DNA of 64,000 nt from Prevotella bivia DSM 20514 (GTDB lineage: Bacteria > Bacteroidota > Bacteroidia > Bacteroidales > Bacteroidaceae): positions 1,078,975 to 1,142,974 of the forward strand of contig NZ_JH660660.1 of the NCBI RefSeq assembly GCF_000262545.1, written 5' to 3'. Below are positions 18,838 to 28,441 of this stretch, one piece after another. The position numbers and the translations under genes are program-made. The notes below the pieces were generated by a model. It saw only the letters and a program-made list of their open reading frames with translations. It was not told the origin of the DNA and ran no database searches. Every line of letters starts with the position of its first letter. Position 1 is the stretch's first letter.

Positions 18838-21800
18838 ATGGCTCATTCTTTTTATAGTAAATTCCTTTTAGGAATATTGTGTACTTATGTGTTTGGAAGC
18901 AGTGATAGTGTTATCGCACGTCCTATAATCGTTTATAAACAGTTGCTTCAACAGCCTAAGAAACACAGAATACACGGAAAAGTTATCGATTCCACTGGTG
19001 CACCATTAGCAGGTGCACTAGTGGAGGTTATGGGCAAACGTACAGGTGCTTATACCGATGCAGAGGGAACTTTTACCTTAGATATAGCTTCTGGCGAAAT
19101 GCTATCAGTATCTTTTCTTGGAATGAAGCGTAAAAAAGTGGTTGTTGGTGAGCAGTCCATCCTTACCATTACTTTGCAGGAAGATAATAAGGTATTAAAT
19201 GAAGTCGTAGTTAAAGCAAAAACAAATATCAATGCTCTAGACATCAGAGCCAGGTCGGGTATTGTTGATGTTGTTGATATTAAGTTGCTTAACGAAAAGC
19301 CATCTATCGATTTAGGGTTAGCACTCCAAGGATCAGTACCAGGACTAATGGTTACTAATATGGGAGAATTAGGTAAAAATCCCACATTGCGTATCCGTGG
19401 TAATGCTTCTTTGCGAAGAGGGAATGCAACGAATGAGCCTTTATATGTACTTGATGGAAAGATAATAAGTGCTGAAACTTTCTATAATCTTAATCCTATA
19501 GATATAAAAGATATAAAGGTATTGAAAGACGCAGTAGCTTGTGCTTTATATGGAATAAAAGCAGCCAACGGTGTAATAGAAATAGCATCTAAGCGTGGTA
19601 GTAATGATGGCCTTTCACTTACTTATAGCTTTAATATGGGTATAACAAGTAGAGGAAGGCGTGGTATGCGCTTAATGGACTCTAAGGAGAAATTAGAATT
19701 AGAACGGTTAATGCGAAATCCTATTGCTCCTGGTTATAGATATAGTGCCGATTATTATAATAAATATGAGAAACATAATCCGCTTAAAGAACAGCTTATT
19801 AAAGAAGGAGAACAATTTTTAGACTCGCTTCGTATGATTAATACCGACTGGTTTGATGAATTGGTGCATAATAGTACCTATACTAAGCATAATCTAAGTT
19901 TGCGTGGTGGAAATACAGATAATTCGTATTATATATCATTCGACTATGCTCATCAAGGAGGACGCATTAAGGGTAATGATAAGAGTCGCTATGGTGTGCG
20001 TCTTAATTTAGATAAGACAATAGGAAAGATAGGATATACCATGTTTAGTGTTAATTGCGATTATTCTAAAACAAATACACCTGTTGGTTCCGACTATGAT
20101 CCTACTCAATTGGTGTATGACCTTAATCCTTATGAACAGAAAACTAAAGGAAAATTATATTCTTTCCCAGATAGAACTTTTAACGACTTACTTCATCAAT
20201 ATGAAAGAAATAATACTTGTAAAACTGGAGGGGCAAGTTTTAACCTAACATTAGAGCCTTTAAAAGGTTTGAATATTGATTGGGTAGGAGGAATAGATTA
20301 TTTAATTAGTGAAACAGAGGACTTTACGCCAGGCACAGCATACTCAGAAGCTAAAAAAGGAGTACCTAAAACGCAGCGTGGTATTTATAGAAAGACTAAA
20401 AATACAACTACCAATATCTCTTCTAATCTTCGTGTTACATATGCACATACATTTGCCGATGTACACGATTTCACTATAGGTGCAAATATGGATTATTATA
20501 AAACAATATATGACGATATTGGAATAACAGGATATGGAGTAGGTAATATAAAATCGGCAGCTGCTATTAATCATTATATAAAAGGATCGCGTCGTGAGCG
20601 AGTGTCAGGATTTAAAGATATTAGTGCGCAGTTAGGAATGGGAATAGTTATGGGCTATACCTATAATGGTTTATATGATGCTTATGCTTCTTATAAGAGA
20701 GACGCTTCTTCTATACTTCCTTCGGATAAAAGGTGGAATGATGCTTGGGCAGTTGGAGCAGGGTGGACGCCTACGAATTATGCTTTTTTAAAAGATAATA
20801 AGGTTCTTACAAGTCTTAATTTAAAGACATCTTATGGTGTTATTGCTAATCTAAATGGTGTGTCTACCTCTACAACAGTAGCAACATTTGCTTATGCTAA
20901 TGAAAGCTATGAGGAGCAACGACAACTCTTTTTAATGGGATTAGTAAATAAGGAGTTGAAAGCTGAAAAAACAAAGTCTTTCGATCTGTCTTTGTCTGCA
21001 CAGTTTTTTAAGAGGTTTACATTTGGTGTTAATCTATATAATCGTCGTACAGAGCAAGCTTTACTTGATGTTCCTATACCTACTTCAAATGGTTTTAATA
21101 TTTTAAAGCGTAATATAGGTGTTCTTGAGAATAATGGAATAGAAGCAAATAGTTCCATTACTATTATAGAAACAAATAATTGTCATTTTGACATATCTGG
21201 TAATATTGCATATAATAAAAATAAGGTAATAAGCCTTTATTATACTAATGCGATATATACAGATGATAAATCTGTGGTACCAGACTATGAGGTTGGTAAG
21301 GCTTATGATGTTATATATGGCGCTAAGTCGTTAGGAATAAACCCATTAACAGGTTATCCTGTTTTTAGTACTCCTGCAGGTGAGAAGCAAGCAAGTGAAG
21401 TGTTGAATAGAGAAGATGTAGTAGCCCTTGGGCATAGCACTCCCCCTTATTCTGGTAGTTTGGGGCTTAATATAAGCTATAAATCATTAGAGCTTAATAT
21501 GAGCTTTTATTACGTTTTGGGTGGAATAAATAGGTTTAATTATAGTTATGTTAGAGATAAGGATAAAATAACAAAGAACGCAGTAGCTGGCCAGGCAAGT
21601 AAGATGTGGTTTAATCCCGGTGATGAAGATAAGGTTTATCATACGCCTTATTATAGTTCTTCTACTGCAGAGGATAATTTAGTGCTTTATCCTAACTCAA
21701 ATACAGTTGGAAAGAGCGATTATTTTCGCTTATCAGTTTTGTCATTACGGTATCGTTTCCCGCATGTATGGCTGAAGAAATATGTACCTGTAGTGAAGTA

Positions 21801-21930
21801 TGCTACGATAGCTTTGCAAGGTTCAAATCTATTTAACTGGACATATTACAAAGAATCAGATCCTGAAAGTGGAACATTAGCAGGTACGTTACAACCCATT
21901 TATTCGCTCAATATAAATCTTACATTTTAA
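18838..21930 (+). CDS. SusC-like TonB-dependent outer-membrane receptor
   Basis: This 1,030-residue protein has a signal peptide (about 1-28), a carboxypeptidase-regulatory-like domain (about 44-118, HGKVIDSTGAPLAGALVEVM), a plug domain with the SusC signatures RIRGNASL, EPLYVLDG and ALYGIKAANGVIEI, and a C-terminal barrel ending NINLTF. It imports a ligand across the outer membrane using TonB energy. Its partner SusD gene follows by 14 bases. The neighbours are not glycan enzymes but chelatase-, protease- and ChaN-like, which points away from polysaccharide uptake. Codons such as ATA and AGA/AGG are far more common than in the ribosomal genes. Confidence 0.93.
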   Translation: MAHSFYSKFLLGILCTYVFGSSDSVIARPIIVYKQLLQQPKKHRIHGKVIDSTGAPLAGALVEVMGKRTGAYTDAEGTFTLDIASGEMLSVSFLGMKRKKVVVGEQSILTITLQEDNKVLNEVVVKAKTNINALDIRARSGIVDVVDIKLLNEKPSIDLGLALQGSVPGLMVTNMGELGKNPTLRIRGNASLRRGNATNEPLYVLDGKIISAETFYNLNPIDIKDIKVLKDAVACALYGIKAANGVIEIASKRGSNDGLSLTYSFNMGITSRGRRGMRLMDSKEKLELERLMRNPIAPGYRYSADYYNKYEKHNPLKEQLIKEGEQFLDSLRMINTDWFDELVHNSTYTKHNLSLRGGNTDNSYYISFDYAHQGGRIKGNDKSRYGVRLNLDKTIGKIGYTMFSVNCDYSKTNTPVGSDYDPTQLVYDLNPYEQKTKGKLYSFPDRTFNDLLHQYERNNTCKTGGASFNLTLEPLKGLNIDWVGGIDYLISETEDFTPGTAYSEAKKGVPKTQRGIYRKTKNTTTNISSNLRVTYAHTFADVHDFTIGANMDYYKTIYDDIGITGYGVGNIKSAAAINHYIKGSRRERVSGFKDISAQLGMGIVMGYTYNGLYDAYASYKRDASSILPSDKRWNDAWAVGAGWTPTNYAFLKDNKVLTSLNLKTSYGVIANLNGVSTSTTVATFAYANESYEEQRQLFLMGLVNKELKAEKTKSFDLSLSAQFFKRFTFGVNLYNRRTEQALLDVPIPTSNGFNILKRNIGVLENNGIEANSSITIIETNNCHFDISGNIAYNKNKVISLYYTNAIYTDDKSVVPDYEVGKAYDVIYGAKSLGINPLTGYPVFSTPAGEKQASEVLNREDVVALGHSTPPYSGSLGLNISYKSLELNMSFYYVLGGINRFNYSYVRDKDKITKNAVAGQASKMWFNPGDEDKVYHTPYYSSSTAEDNLVLYPNSNTVGKSDYFRLSVLSLRYRFPHVWLKKYVPVVKYATIALQGSNLFNWTYYKESDPESGTLAGTLQPIYSLNINLTF

Positions 21931-21944
21931 TAATTGTAGCTTGT

Positions 21945-23351
21945 ATGACTAGATTAAAGCGTATGAATATCCTAAAGAAAACAATTTTAGCATATTGTTC
22001 AGTAGTATTTTGTATATCTTGTTCCCTTAATATTCCACCCGCTGATCAGTATAGTGACCCTGATGCAATTACTGATATAGAGTCTGCACGGTCGCTTTTA
22101 GCATCTGCGTATGCACAATATCCACATTATGAGTATGAACTATCTATATTGGGAAATGATTTCTGTTCTAATAATATGACAACTAAAGATGTAAGTCAGA
22201 TAAATCTTTATTTGTGGCAAAATAAAGAGATGAATAATCTTTCTGAAGATGTTTGGTCAAATTATTATGCAACAATATCTTCATGTAATGCATTAATAGA
22301 GAGGCTTGATTATGTAAAGACAAATGAAAAAGAAGAGAAGCAAGAGTTGCAAGCGATAGCAAGTGAAGTGAAAGCTTTAAAAGCTATGTGTTATTTTAAC
22401 TTGTTACGTTTATATGCACCTGCATATGATATAGATAAGAATGCTCCTGGTATAATATTAAAAGATATTCTAAAGCTTCAATTCCTTAAGAGGTCTACAA
22501 CGGAAGAATGTGTAAAGGCTATACGTAAATTATTACAAGAGGCTGTTAAGGCAGATAATCATCCTATACAAAATGGTTGGTTATCTCAAGATGCAATATT
22601 TTACTTGTTAGCTGAATTAGAATTATATACATGTAATTATGAAGCAGCAATAAAATATGGAGAGAAGATTATAGCTAATGCAAAGCCAGAGTATTTTACG
22701 GCTAATGGTATTGAGCAACTTTGGGGTGAAGGAACATCAAAAGTACGAGTATTTGCTTTTAATCATGATGGTAAATATATGGAAAGTTTACAATATTCAA
22801 TAAGCGAAGGAGATATGTTTAGTGTTAATCCACAAATAGAATATTCTAAAACTGATCTTCGCGCAGCAACATATATTAAGAAAATGAAGCAAGATGATAA
22901 GCAAACTATGCACTTGGGGAAATATAATCTTAATACTAAAGAAGGCAAGGATAGTAGGTATATTGATATGATTAGATATGCAGGAGCATATTTTATTGTA
23001 GCAGAAGCTTATGCAAGATTGAATAATTTGCCAAAAGCTACTGAGGTGATTAATTCTTATCTTAAAGCTGTAAAAGCTGAGCCTATTAGTGATGGATATC
23101 TTAAAGACGATTTTATAGATAAGATTTTAATAGAAAAGCAAAAAGAGTTTGTAGGAGAAGGCATTAGCTTTTTCGATTTGAAGCGGACTCATATATCAGC
23201 TTTACCACGACTAAACAAATGGGGAGATGGCGTATCTAGTAGGATAAAGACTAATGACTATCGTTGGAATTTTCCTATACCTAAGTCAGAGTATAGATAT
23301 AATGATAATATTGTACAAAACGAAGGTTGGGGAAAGATTAAGGGAAGATAA
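21945..23351 (+). CDS. SusD/RagB-like outer-membrane lipoprotein
   Basis: This 468-residue protein has a lipobox (VFCISC, Cys26), SusD-type N-terminus (DQYSDPDAITDIESARSLLA), TPR-like helices and the C-terminal signature IDKILIEKQKEFVGEGISFF followed by DLKR. SusD proteins form the lid over the SusC barrel and grip the ligand. A second ATG at 21963 gives a shorter signal peptide (MNILKKTILAYC) and is equally possible. It is paired with the upstream receptor and in the same operon. Confidence 0.9.
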   Translation: MTRLKRMNILKKTILAYCSVVFCISCSLNIPPADQYSDPDAITDIESARSLLASAYAQYPHYEYELSILGNDFCSNNMTTKDVSQINLYLWQNKEMNNLSEDVWSNYYATISSCNALIERLDYVKTNEKEEKQELQAIASEVKALKAMCYFNLLRLYAPAYDIDKNAPGIILKDILKLQFLKRSTTEECVKAIRKLLQEAVKADNHPIQNGWLSQDAIFYLLAELELYTCNYEAAIKYGEKIIANAKPEYFTANGIEQLWGEGTSKVRVFAFNHDGKYMESLQYSISEGDMFSVNPQIEYSKTDLRAATYIKKMKQDDKQTMHLGKYNLNTKEGKDSRYIDMIRYAGAYFIVAEAYARLNNLPKATEVINSYLKAVKAEPISDGYLKDDFIDKILIEKQKEFVGEGISFFDLKRTHISALPRLNKWGDGVSSRIKTNDYRWNFPIPKSEYRYNDNIVQNEGWGKIKGR

Positions 23352-23379
23352 TATAAATAAGTATTAAAAGTTGGTTAAT

Positions 23380-24609
23380 ATGAAATCAATAAATAAAATA
23401 TTATTATTACTACCAATGTTAATTGGGTGTATGATAACCTCTTGCAGCAAAGAAGATAGTAACGAATATAAAGGGAAAAATTATATTATGTTATCTGCGA
23501 TAGGTGATAATCAGATTAATGAGAATGCTAAAAAGCCTTTAAAGGTGAAGCTTTTAGCTAGTTGCAAAGCTAAGGAAGATGTTGTTATAAAGTTTGCTTT
23601 GAAGAAAAATGAGAAGGGAGCTGTAAGGTTAAAAGAAGAATATCTTACTATGAAGAAGGGAGAAAAGACTGTTATAATAGATATTGAGTCTACCCATAAA
23701 GATGTTTATAAAGAGCCTCAGAGTGTAGCCCTTACAGTAGAAAGCTCTTCAGATAAGCGTATGCAGTTATCTTCTGATCTTATGATAACAGTCATTCCTG
23801 ATGTTGTAAATGCAATGTTAACAGACGAACAAAAGAAATTAATAGAAGGATATAAGCGAGATTATAATATAAATTTGTATCGTGTTCTTGGAGAATTAAA
23901 ATGTAGTGTAGACTTAATATTCCCTCCAGGAGATTATAAAGAAACTTTTCCTGGACCAGAAACAAGCTCATTTGAAACAACGACAATTATTACATTAAGC
24001 AAGTATTCTACTCCTAAAACTCCTATGTTAAAAATGGTACAAAACCCTTTAGGATTAAGAGGATGGTGTTATGAAAGGTTACGATTGGTAACAGATAAAG
24101 GTTATCAATGGTCAAATCCTACTACTTATGGTTACTATACAACAAAAGCTATAGGTTATGATGCCAGTAAGGAAGTCTTTAAGATGGAACTTGATAGTAT
24201 AAGAATAAATCCTAAGACGATGGAAGTAAGTTTTATGGATTATGTTATAAATGAATATGATGAGAGAGTGTTCAACATTCCTTTTAAGTTCTATTATTCA
24301 GCATGGGAGCGTCAAAAAAAGATGGCAAAGGAAGGTAAAACTGTAAGAGTTCCTAATGGAGACTATGCTTGGTCAGATGAAACTATGTCTGATTTGATAA
24401 GAATGGGAGTTACTTTTAATCCAGATATATACTTTCATTATAGTCCTTTGAATAGAGATAGTTATCAAAACACTCCTTCCGATTGGTTTAAAGCATCTGC
24501 TAAACTTGATTTAGATGGCAATAAGATGATATTTCATTTCCCATATGATCATGATTATTGTTCTGGTCATACAAATGTAACGGTAATATATACACTTAAA
24601 AAGGAATGA
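23380..24609 (+). CDS. Third surface lipoprotein of the SusCD locus
   Basis: This 409-residue protein has signal peptide and lipobox MITSC (Cys22), followed by SKEDSNE. Residues about 35-125 look like the Calx-beta/DUF1735-type N-terminal domain found in lipoproteins after SusD genes. The rest is an unassigned domain rich in Tyr and Trp (LRGWCYERLRL, PYDHDYCSGHTN). It occupies the SusE/SusF position and is probably a ligand-binding surface protein. The TTG at 23371 is a poorer start than ATG 23380. Its stop overlaps the next start (ATGA). Confidence 0.75.
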   Translation: MKSINKILLLLPMLIGCMITSCSKEDSNEYKGKNYIMLSAIGDNQINENAKKPLKVKLLASCKAKEDVVIKFALKKNEKGAVRLKEEYLTMKKGEKTVIIDIESTHKDVYKEPQSVALTVESSSDKRMQLSSDLMITVIPDVVNAMLTDEQKKLIEGYKRDYNINLYRVLGELKCSVDLIFPPGDYKETFPGPETSSFETTTIITLSKYSTPKTPMLKMVQNPLGLRGWCYERLRLVTDKGYQWSNPTTYGYYTTKAIGYDASKEVFKMELDSIRINPKTMEVSFMDYVINEYDERVFNIPFKFYYSAWERQKKMAKEGKTVRVPNGDYAWSDETMSDLIRMGVTFNPDIYFHYSPLNRDSYQNTPSDWFKASAKLDLDGNKMIFHFPYDHDYCSGHTNVTVIYTLKKE

Positions 24610-27422
24610 GAATTGTTAATAAGATAAGATTTTTTTTTGTAGTTATTATATTTTTTGCCAGTTTGTTATTATCTATGGCAGGTGTTCATACTGCCATTAA
24701 AATTCCGAAGGGAACTATAAAAGGTAGGCTTGCTAACGGACTTTCTTATATTATAAAGCGTAATGCACATCCTCGAAATACTACAGAGTTTAGGTTAGTG
24801 ATGCGTATAGGGGCTTTACAACAAACCGATGCTCAAGGAGGTACGGCTCACTTCTTAGAGCATATGGCTTTTGCAGGCTCTAAAAGTTATCATGGCTTTA
24901 GTATGGTTCATGCGCTTGAAGGGAAAGGTATGAAGTTTGGTCGTGATATTAACGCTTATACCAGCTTTGATAAAACGATATATAGTCTTTCTGTTCCAAC
25001 GCAGTCTAATACGACAAAAGAAACACGTCAGGTATTAGGAATGATGCGTGAATGGCTCGACGGACTTACTTTTGCCCCAGACTATATAGAGAAAGAGCGT
25101 GGCATTATCCTTGAAGAACTAAAGCAATATGATACGCATGATGACTTTTATACGCTGAAGATAGGAGATAATCATTATAGTCGTAGAATGCCTTTAGGAT
25201 CTGTTAATGATATAAAGGCAGTGTCGAAAGCTATGTTGCACGATTTCTATACTAAATGGTATCAACCTCGTTTTGCTACAGTCGTAGTAGTTGGTGATAT
25301 AGATCCTACTATGGTAGAGCGTATGTTAAAGGATGCTTTTACAAGTGCTCTTAATACTAATCATACAGTGCTTCCAGCCTATTCCTTTACACATAAAAAG
25401 GGATGGGATATGCATACCCTGCTTTCTCCTTTAGAAAAGGAACATAAAGTAGAACTGATTATTCCGCATCAAGGCATTACAGAAAAAAGCATTCAGCATA
25501 GCAGTGAAAAGCATCTTGGTAATATTGTAGTGCATCTACTTAATAATCGGATGAAGAGTAGAAATATACGAGTAGATTGTTCTGATACTTGGTACCTTGC
25601 AGATAAAAACTTTTTTAGTGTTACCTTTCAAGAAGCAGATACTGCTGCTTTGTTACATAGTGTAACGTGCTTTGCCAATGAGTGGAATACCATACTTCAA
25701 AAAGGCTTTGATAGTGATGAATTTGTTGCTGCATTGCACGATAAGATAGCCGCAATAAAAGTGGAAGAAAGAGAGAAAACATCGGCAGAGTGGTGTGATG
25801 ATTTTATCGATTATATTATAATGCACGATATTTCTCCTACCAGCCCAGAAGATATTGAGGCTATAAAGGCGTATCTTTCCACTTGCTCTTCGCAATCAGC
25901 ACAGAGGATATTGAGCTGTTGGGCACAGGCTGCAGAGCAGACCGTATTAGTAGCATATACAGTTCCGCAAGAAGAAGCCCATAAGCTTACTGTTCAAGCT
26001 ATTCAAGGAGCGTGGCAAAAAGGATTAGCTAAGGCCCCATTGTCTTATACCTATAAGGCTACAAAGACTGTAGAAGAGACTTTAGCCTCGACACCTCCTT
26101 GTTTGGCTAAGAAGGCGCTTTATGATCATAAGCAGATTAGATCAGAGCAGAGTTATGCTAATATAGGTGTGCGCGATATCTTGCTTAGTAATGGTATTCG
26201 TATTTTGTTACGTCCTACAAAGGATGGTTCTAAAGCCTTTTCGATAGAAGGATTTGGTAGAGGAGGTACAGCCGATTTGCCCGACTCTGTTTACTACCAA
26301 TACGAAAATGCTGCCGCTTATATAGAGATGGGCGGAATACAAAAGGTAAATAGAGACACGTTGTTTAATTATCTGGCACAAAACAACATCTCTTTAGATA
26401 CTAATATCTCTTCCTATTGGCACGGCTTCATAGGAGTAGCGCCTACAAAAAAGGCGCATCATTTATTTAATCTCATAACAGAGAAGGTTACTGCTCCAGA
26501 GATTAACGTAGAAGAGTTTAAGGAAACAGTACAAGAAGAGATGGCTTCCTTTGGGAAGACTACACCGTTGCAAGAGCGTATAAAGCATGATAAGGATAGG
26601 GTAATTATTAATATGCGCGATTCTATAATGGGAGATGCTCCTTCTATGGTACGAGAAAAGCGGACGCTTGAGGATATAAAGCAATTGGATATCTACAAAA
26701 TGGCTAATTACTTTAAGTCATTATACGATGATACGCACAATCTAACCTTAGTGCTTACAGGCGACTATGAATTGCAACCGATGAAAGAAACGGTGGTAGG
26801 CGTTTTTAGTAAATGGCAACAAAGAAAACCTAGTTCTTCTGCTATGGTTTATCACTCTATGCCCCAACAGCCTTATAGATCTATGGTGAGTAGCCCCGAT
26901 GAGCAACAGCTCGACTTACACTTTATATTAGCTGGTAGTTTTTTTCCTAGCTTGCACGAAACACTTATCTTAAAGTTGATGCGCGATGTGATACAAAATC
27001 GCTTGTTAGAAGTGTTGCGGCAGCGTGAGAATATTACCTATTCGCCTTTTACAGATTTGGCGTATCATGGCTTGGATGGGCATAGATATTATTTTGATAT
27101 GATGCTTACACTCGATCGAAAGAATGTAAAGAAAGCCCAAGATCTTCTTGCGGAGATAGTGCGTTCCTTACAAATGAAGCCAATAAGCATTGCAGAACTA
27201 AATCGTTTGAAATTATCATTTAAGGCAACAAAGACAAAAGTATTGTCAGACGATGCTACCGCTGTATGGCGTACCGAACTTGTTAATAAGATAAAGAATG
27301 GTGAAATGCTGTCAGATTTTAATCAATATGATGCTATTCTAGATAGTATTACGCCAAAGAAAATACAAGAGGGATTTACAAAATACCTCAACCCAGATAA
27401 ATTTATTATTCTAGGATTATAA
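24606..27422 (+). CDS. Exported M16 family zinc metallopeptidase (PqqL/FusC-like)
   Basis: This 938-residue protein has an N-terminal hydrophobic segment (about residues 8-26) for export and the inverted zinc motif HFLEH at 82-86, with a candidate third ligand E171 in ERGIILEEL. The layout matches long M16 peptidases such as PqqL, with two active-like and inactive-like halves (second half from about residue 520, DILLSNGIRILLRPT). M16 enzymes close around unfolded or small polypeptides and cut them. FusC in Pectobacterium does this to imported ferredoxin to free iron, a direct parallel for a protease inside a TonB-receptor operon. It overlaps the preceding gene by 4 bases, so the two are translationally coupled. 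Confidence 0.85.
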   Translation: MRIVNKIRFFFVVIIFFASLLLSMAGVHTAIKIPKGTIKGRLANGLSYIIKRNAHPRNTTEFRLVMRIGALQQTDAQGGTAHFLEHMAFAGSKSYHGFSMVHALEGKGMKFGRDINAYTSFDKTIYSLSVPTQSNTTKETRQVLGMMREWLDGLTFAPDYIEKERGIILEELKQYDTHDDFYTLKIGDNHYSRRMPLGSVNDIKAVSKAMLHDFYTKWYQPRFATVVVVGDIDPTMVERMLKDAFTSALNTNHTVLPAYSFTHKKGWDMHTLLSPLEKEHKVELIIPHQGITEKSIQHSSEKHLGNIVVHLLNNRMKSRNIRVDCSDTWYLADKNFFSVTFQEADTAALLHSVTCFANEWNTILQKGFDSDEFVAALHDKIAAIKVEEREKTSAEWCDDFIDYIIMHDISPTSPEDIEAIKAYLSTCSSQSAQRILSCWAQAAEQTVLVAYTVPQEEAHKLTVQAIQGAWQKGLAKAPLSYTYKATKTVEETLASTPPCLAKKALYDHKQIRSEQSYANIGVRDILLSNGIRILLRPTKDGSKAFSIEGFGRGGTADLPDSVYYQYENAAAYIEMGGIQKVNRDTLFNYLAQNNISLDTNISSYWHGFIGVAPTKKAHHLFNLITEKVTAPEINVEEFKETVQEEMASFGKTTPLQERIKHDKDRVIINMRDSIMGDAPSMVREKRTLEDIKQLDIYKMANYFKSLYDDTHNLTLVLTGDYELQPMKETVVGVFSKWQQRKPSSSAMVYHSMPQQPYRSMVSSPDEQQLDLHFILAGSFFPSLHETLILKLMRDVIQNRLLEVLRQRENITYSPFTDLAYHGLDGHRYYFDMMLTLDRKNVKKAQDLLAEIVRSLQMKPISIAELNRLKLSFKATKTKVLSDDATAVWRTELVNKIKNGEMLSDFNQYDAILDSITPKKIQEGFTKYLNPDKFIILGL

Positions 27423-27439
27423 CACGATAAAGCATAATA

Positions 27440-28315
27440 ATGATGAAAACAAAAATTCTCTCTCTCCTGCTATTGTTATCGCCTTTAGTACTAACGGCTA
27501 AAAACGACTTACGAGCTTTTGCTCTTTACAACAATCAAGGCAAAGTAATAACCTTTGATGCAATGATAGAAAAAGCAGCAAAGTGTAATGTAGTCTTTAT
27601 AGGGGAGATGCATAATTGTCCCATTACCCATTGGTTAGAATTAAAAATAACAGAAGGACTGTATGAAAAACACAAGGATAGCTTGTTATTGGGTGCCGAA
27701 ATGTTTGAAGCAGATAACCAACTTATCTTTAATGAATATCTAAACGGCGTGATCAACTATGAGCAATTTACTAATGAGATGCGCCTCTGGCCTAATTATG
27801 AAACCGATTATGAACCATTGGTAATGTTTGCCAAGGAGCATAACCTTCCCTTTATTGCCACCAATGTGCCACGAAGGTATGCTAATGTAGTGAAAAATAA
27901 AGGGCTAAACTATTTAGATAGCTTGACCGAAGACGCTAAAACCTTACTACCACCACTACCCATCCCCTTTACAATGGAAGGGAAAGATAATGAAGCTTTT
28001 TCTATGATGTCGGCACTGAATGGTAAGAAAGATGACCCAAAGCGGATGCATATGGCACAAGCATTAAAGGACGCCACTATGGCTTGGAATATAGCAAAGC
28101 ATATAGGTGGAAGGCAAATGATACATTATAATGGTAGTTTCCATACCTCTCATCATGAAGGCATCATTCCTTATCTCAAAGGATATAAACCCCTAGCAAC
28201 CACCTTTGTTATAATGGCTGTGAAGCAAGAAGATATAACACGTTTAGATGAGGCTTATAAAGATTTAGCCGATTGCTACATTGTTGTCCCCGAGGATATG
28301 AGTAGGTCGTACTAA
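27440..28315 (+). CDS. ChaN-like heme/iron-associated exported protein
   Basis: This 291-residue protein has a Sec signal (LSLLLLLSPLVLTA) and the ChaN-family core: VVFIGEMHNCPITHWLEL (E56, H58, H64), GAEMFEADNQ (85-94) and the late MIHYNGSFHTSHH (227-239). In Campylobacter jejuni, ChaN is an iron-regulated lipoprotein that binds heme and is encoded beside a TonB-dependent receptor. This copy has no lipobox cysteine, so it is probably soluble in the periplasm. It is the last gene of the operon and the strongest pointer to heme or another tetrapyrrole as the cargo. Confidence 0.82.
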   Translation: MMKTKILSLLLLLSPLVLTAKNDLRAFALYNNQGKVITFDAMIEKAAKCNVVFIGEMHNCPITHWLELKITEGLYEKHKDSLLLGAEMFEADNQLIFNEYLNGVINYEQFTNEMRLWPNYETDYEPLVMFAKEHNLPFIATNVPRRYANVVKNKGLNYLDSLTEDAKTLLPPLPIPFTMEGKDNEAFSMMSALNGKKDDPKRMHMAQALKDATMAWNIAKHIGGRQMIHYNGSFHTSHHEGIIPYLKGYKPLATTFVIMAVKQEDITRLDEAYKDLADCYIVVPEDMSRSY

Positions 28316-28382
28316 AGGGTTCTAGATATAAGAACGAAGCTGAAAAGAATAATAGAAGAGGTTATTCCTTATCGTAGCAAAA

Positions 28383-28441
28383 AAAAGTGTATTAACTTTC
28401 TCAAAAAAGTTAATACACTTTTCCCTTAAAGTTAATACACT
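28383..28441. repeat. Perfect palindrome plus third copy of an AGTTAATACACT repeat
   Basis: A 17-bp arm (28383-28399) faces its exact complement at 28406-28422 across a CTCAAA loop. A third copy, AAAGTTAATACACT, follows at 28428-28441. The hairpin may end the island operon (68 bases after its last stop), but the tail is only TTTTCCC. The triplication suggests a mobile-type intergenic repeat. Confidence 0.7.

Noticed and set aside
16196..28315. Polysaccharide utilisation locus
   Set aside because: SusC/SusD are present, but there is no glycoside hydrolase, lyase, sulfatase, or hybrid two-component or sigma regulator. The accessory genes are chelatase-, protease- and ChaN-like.
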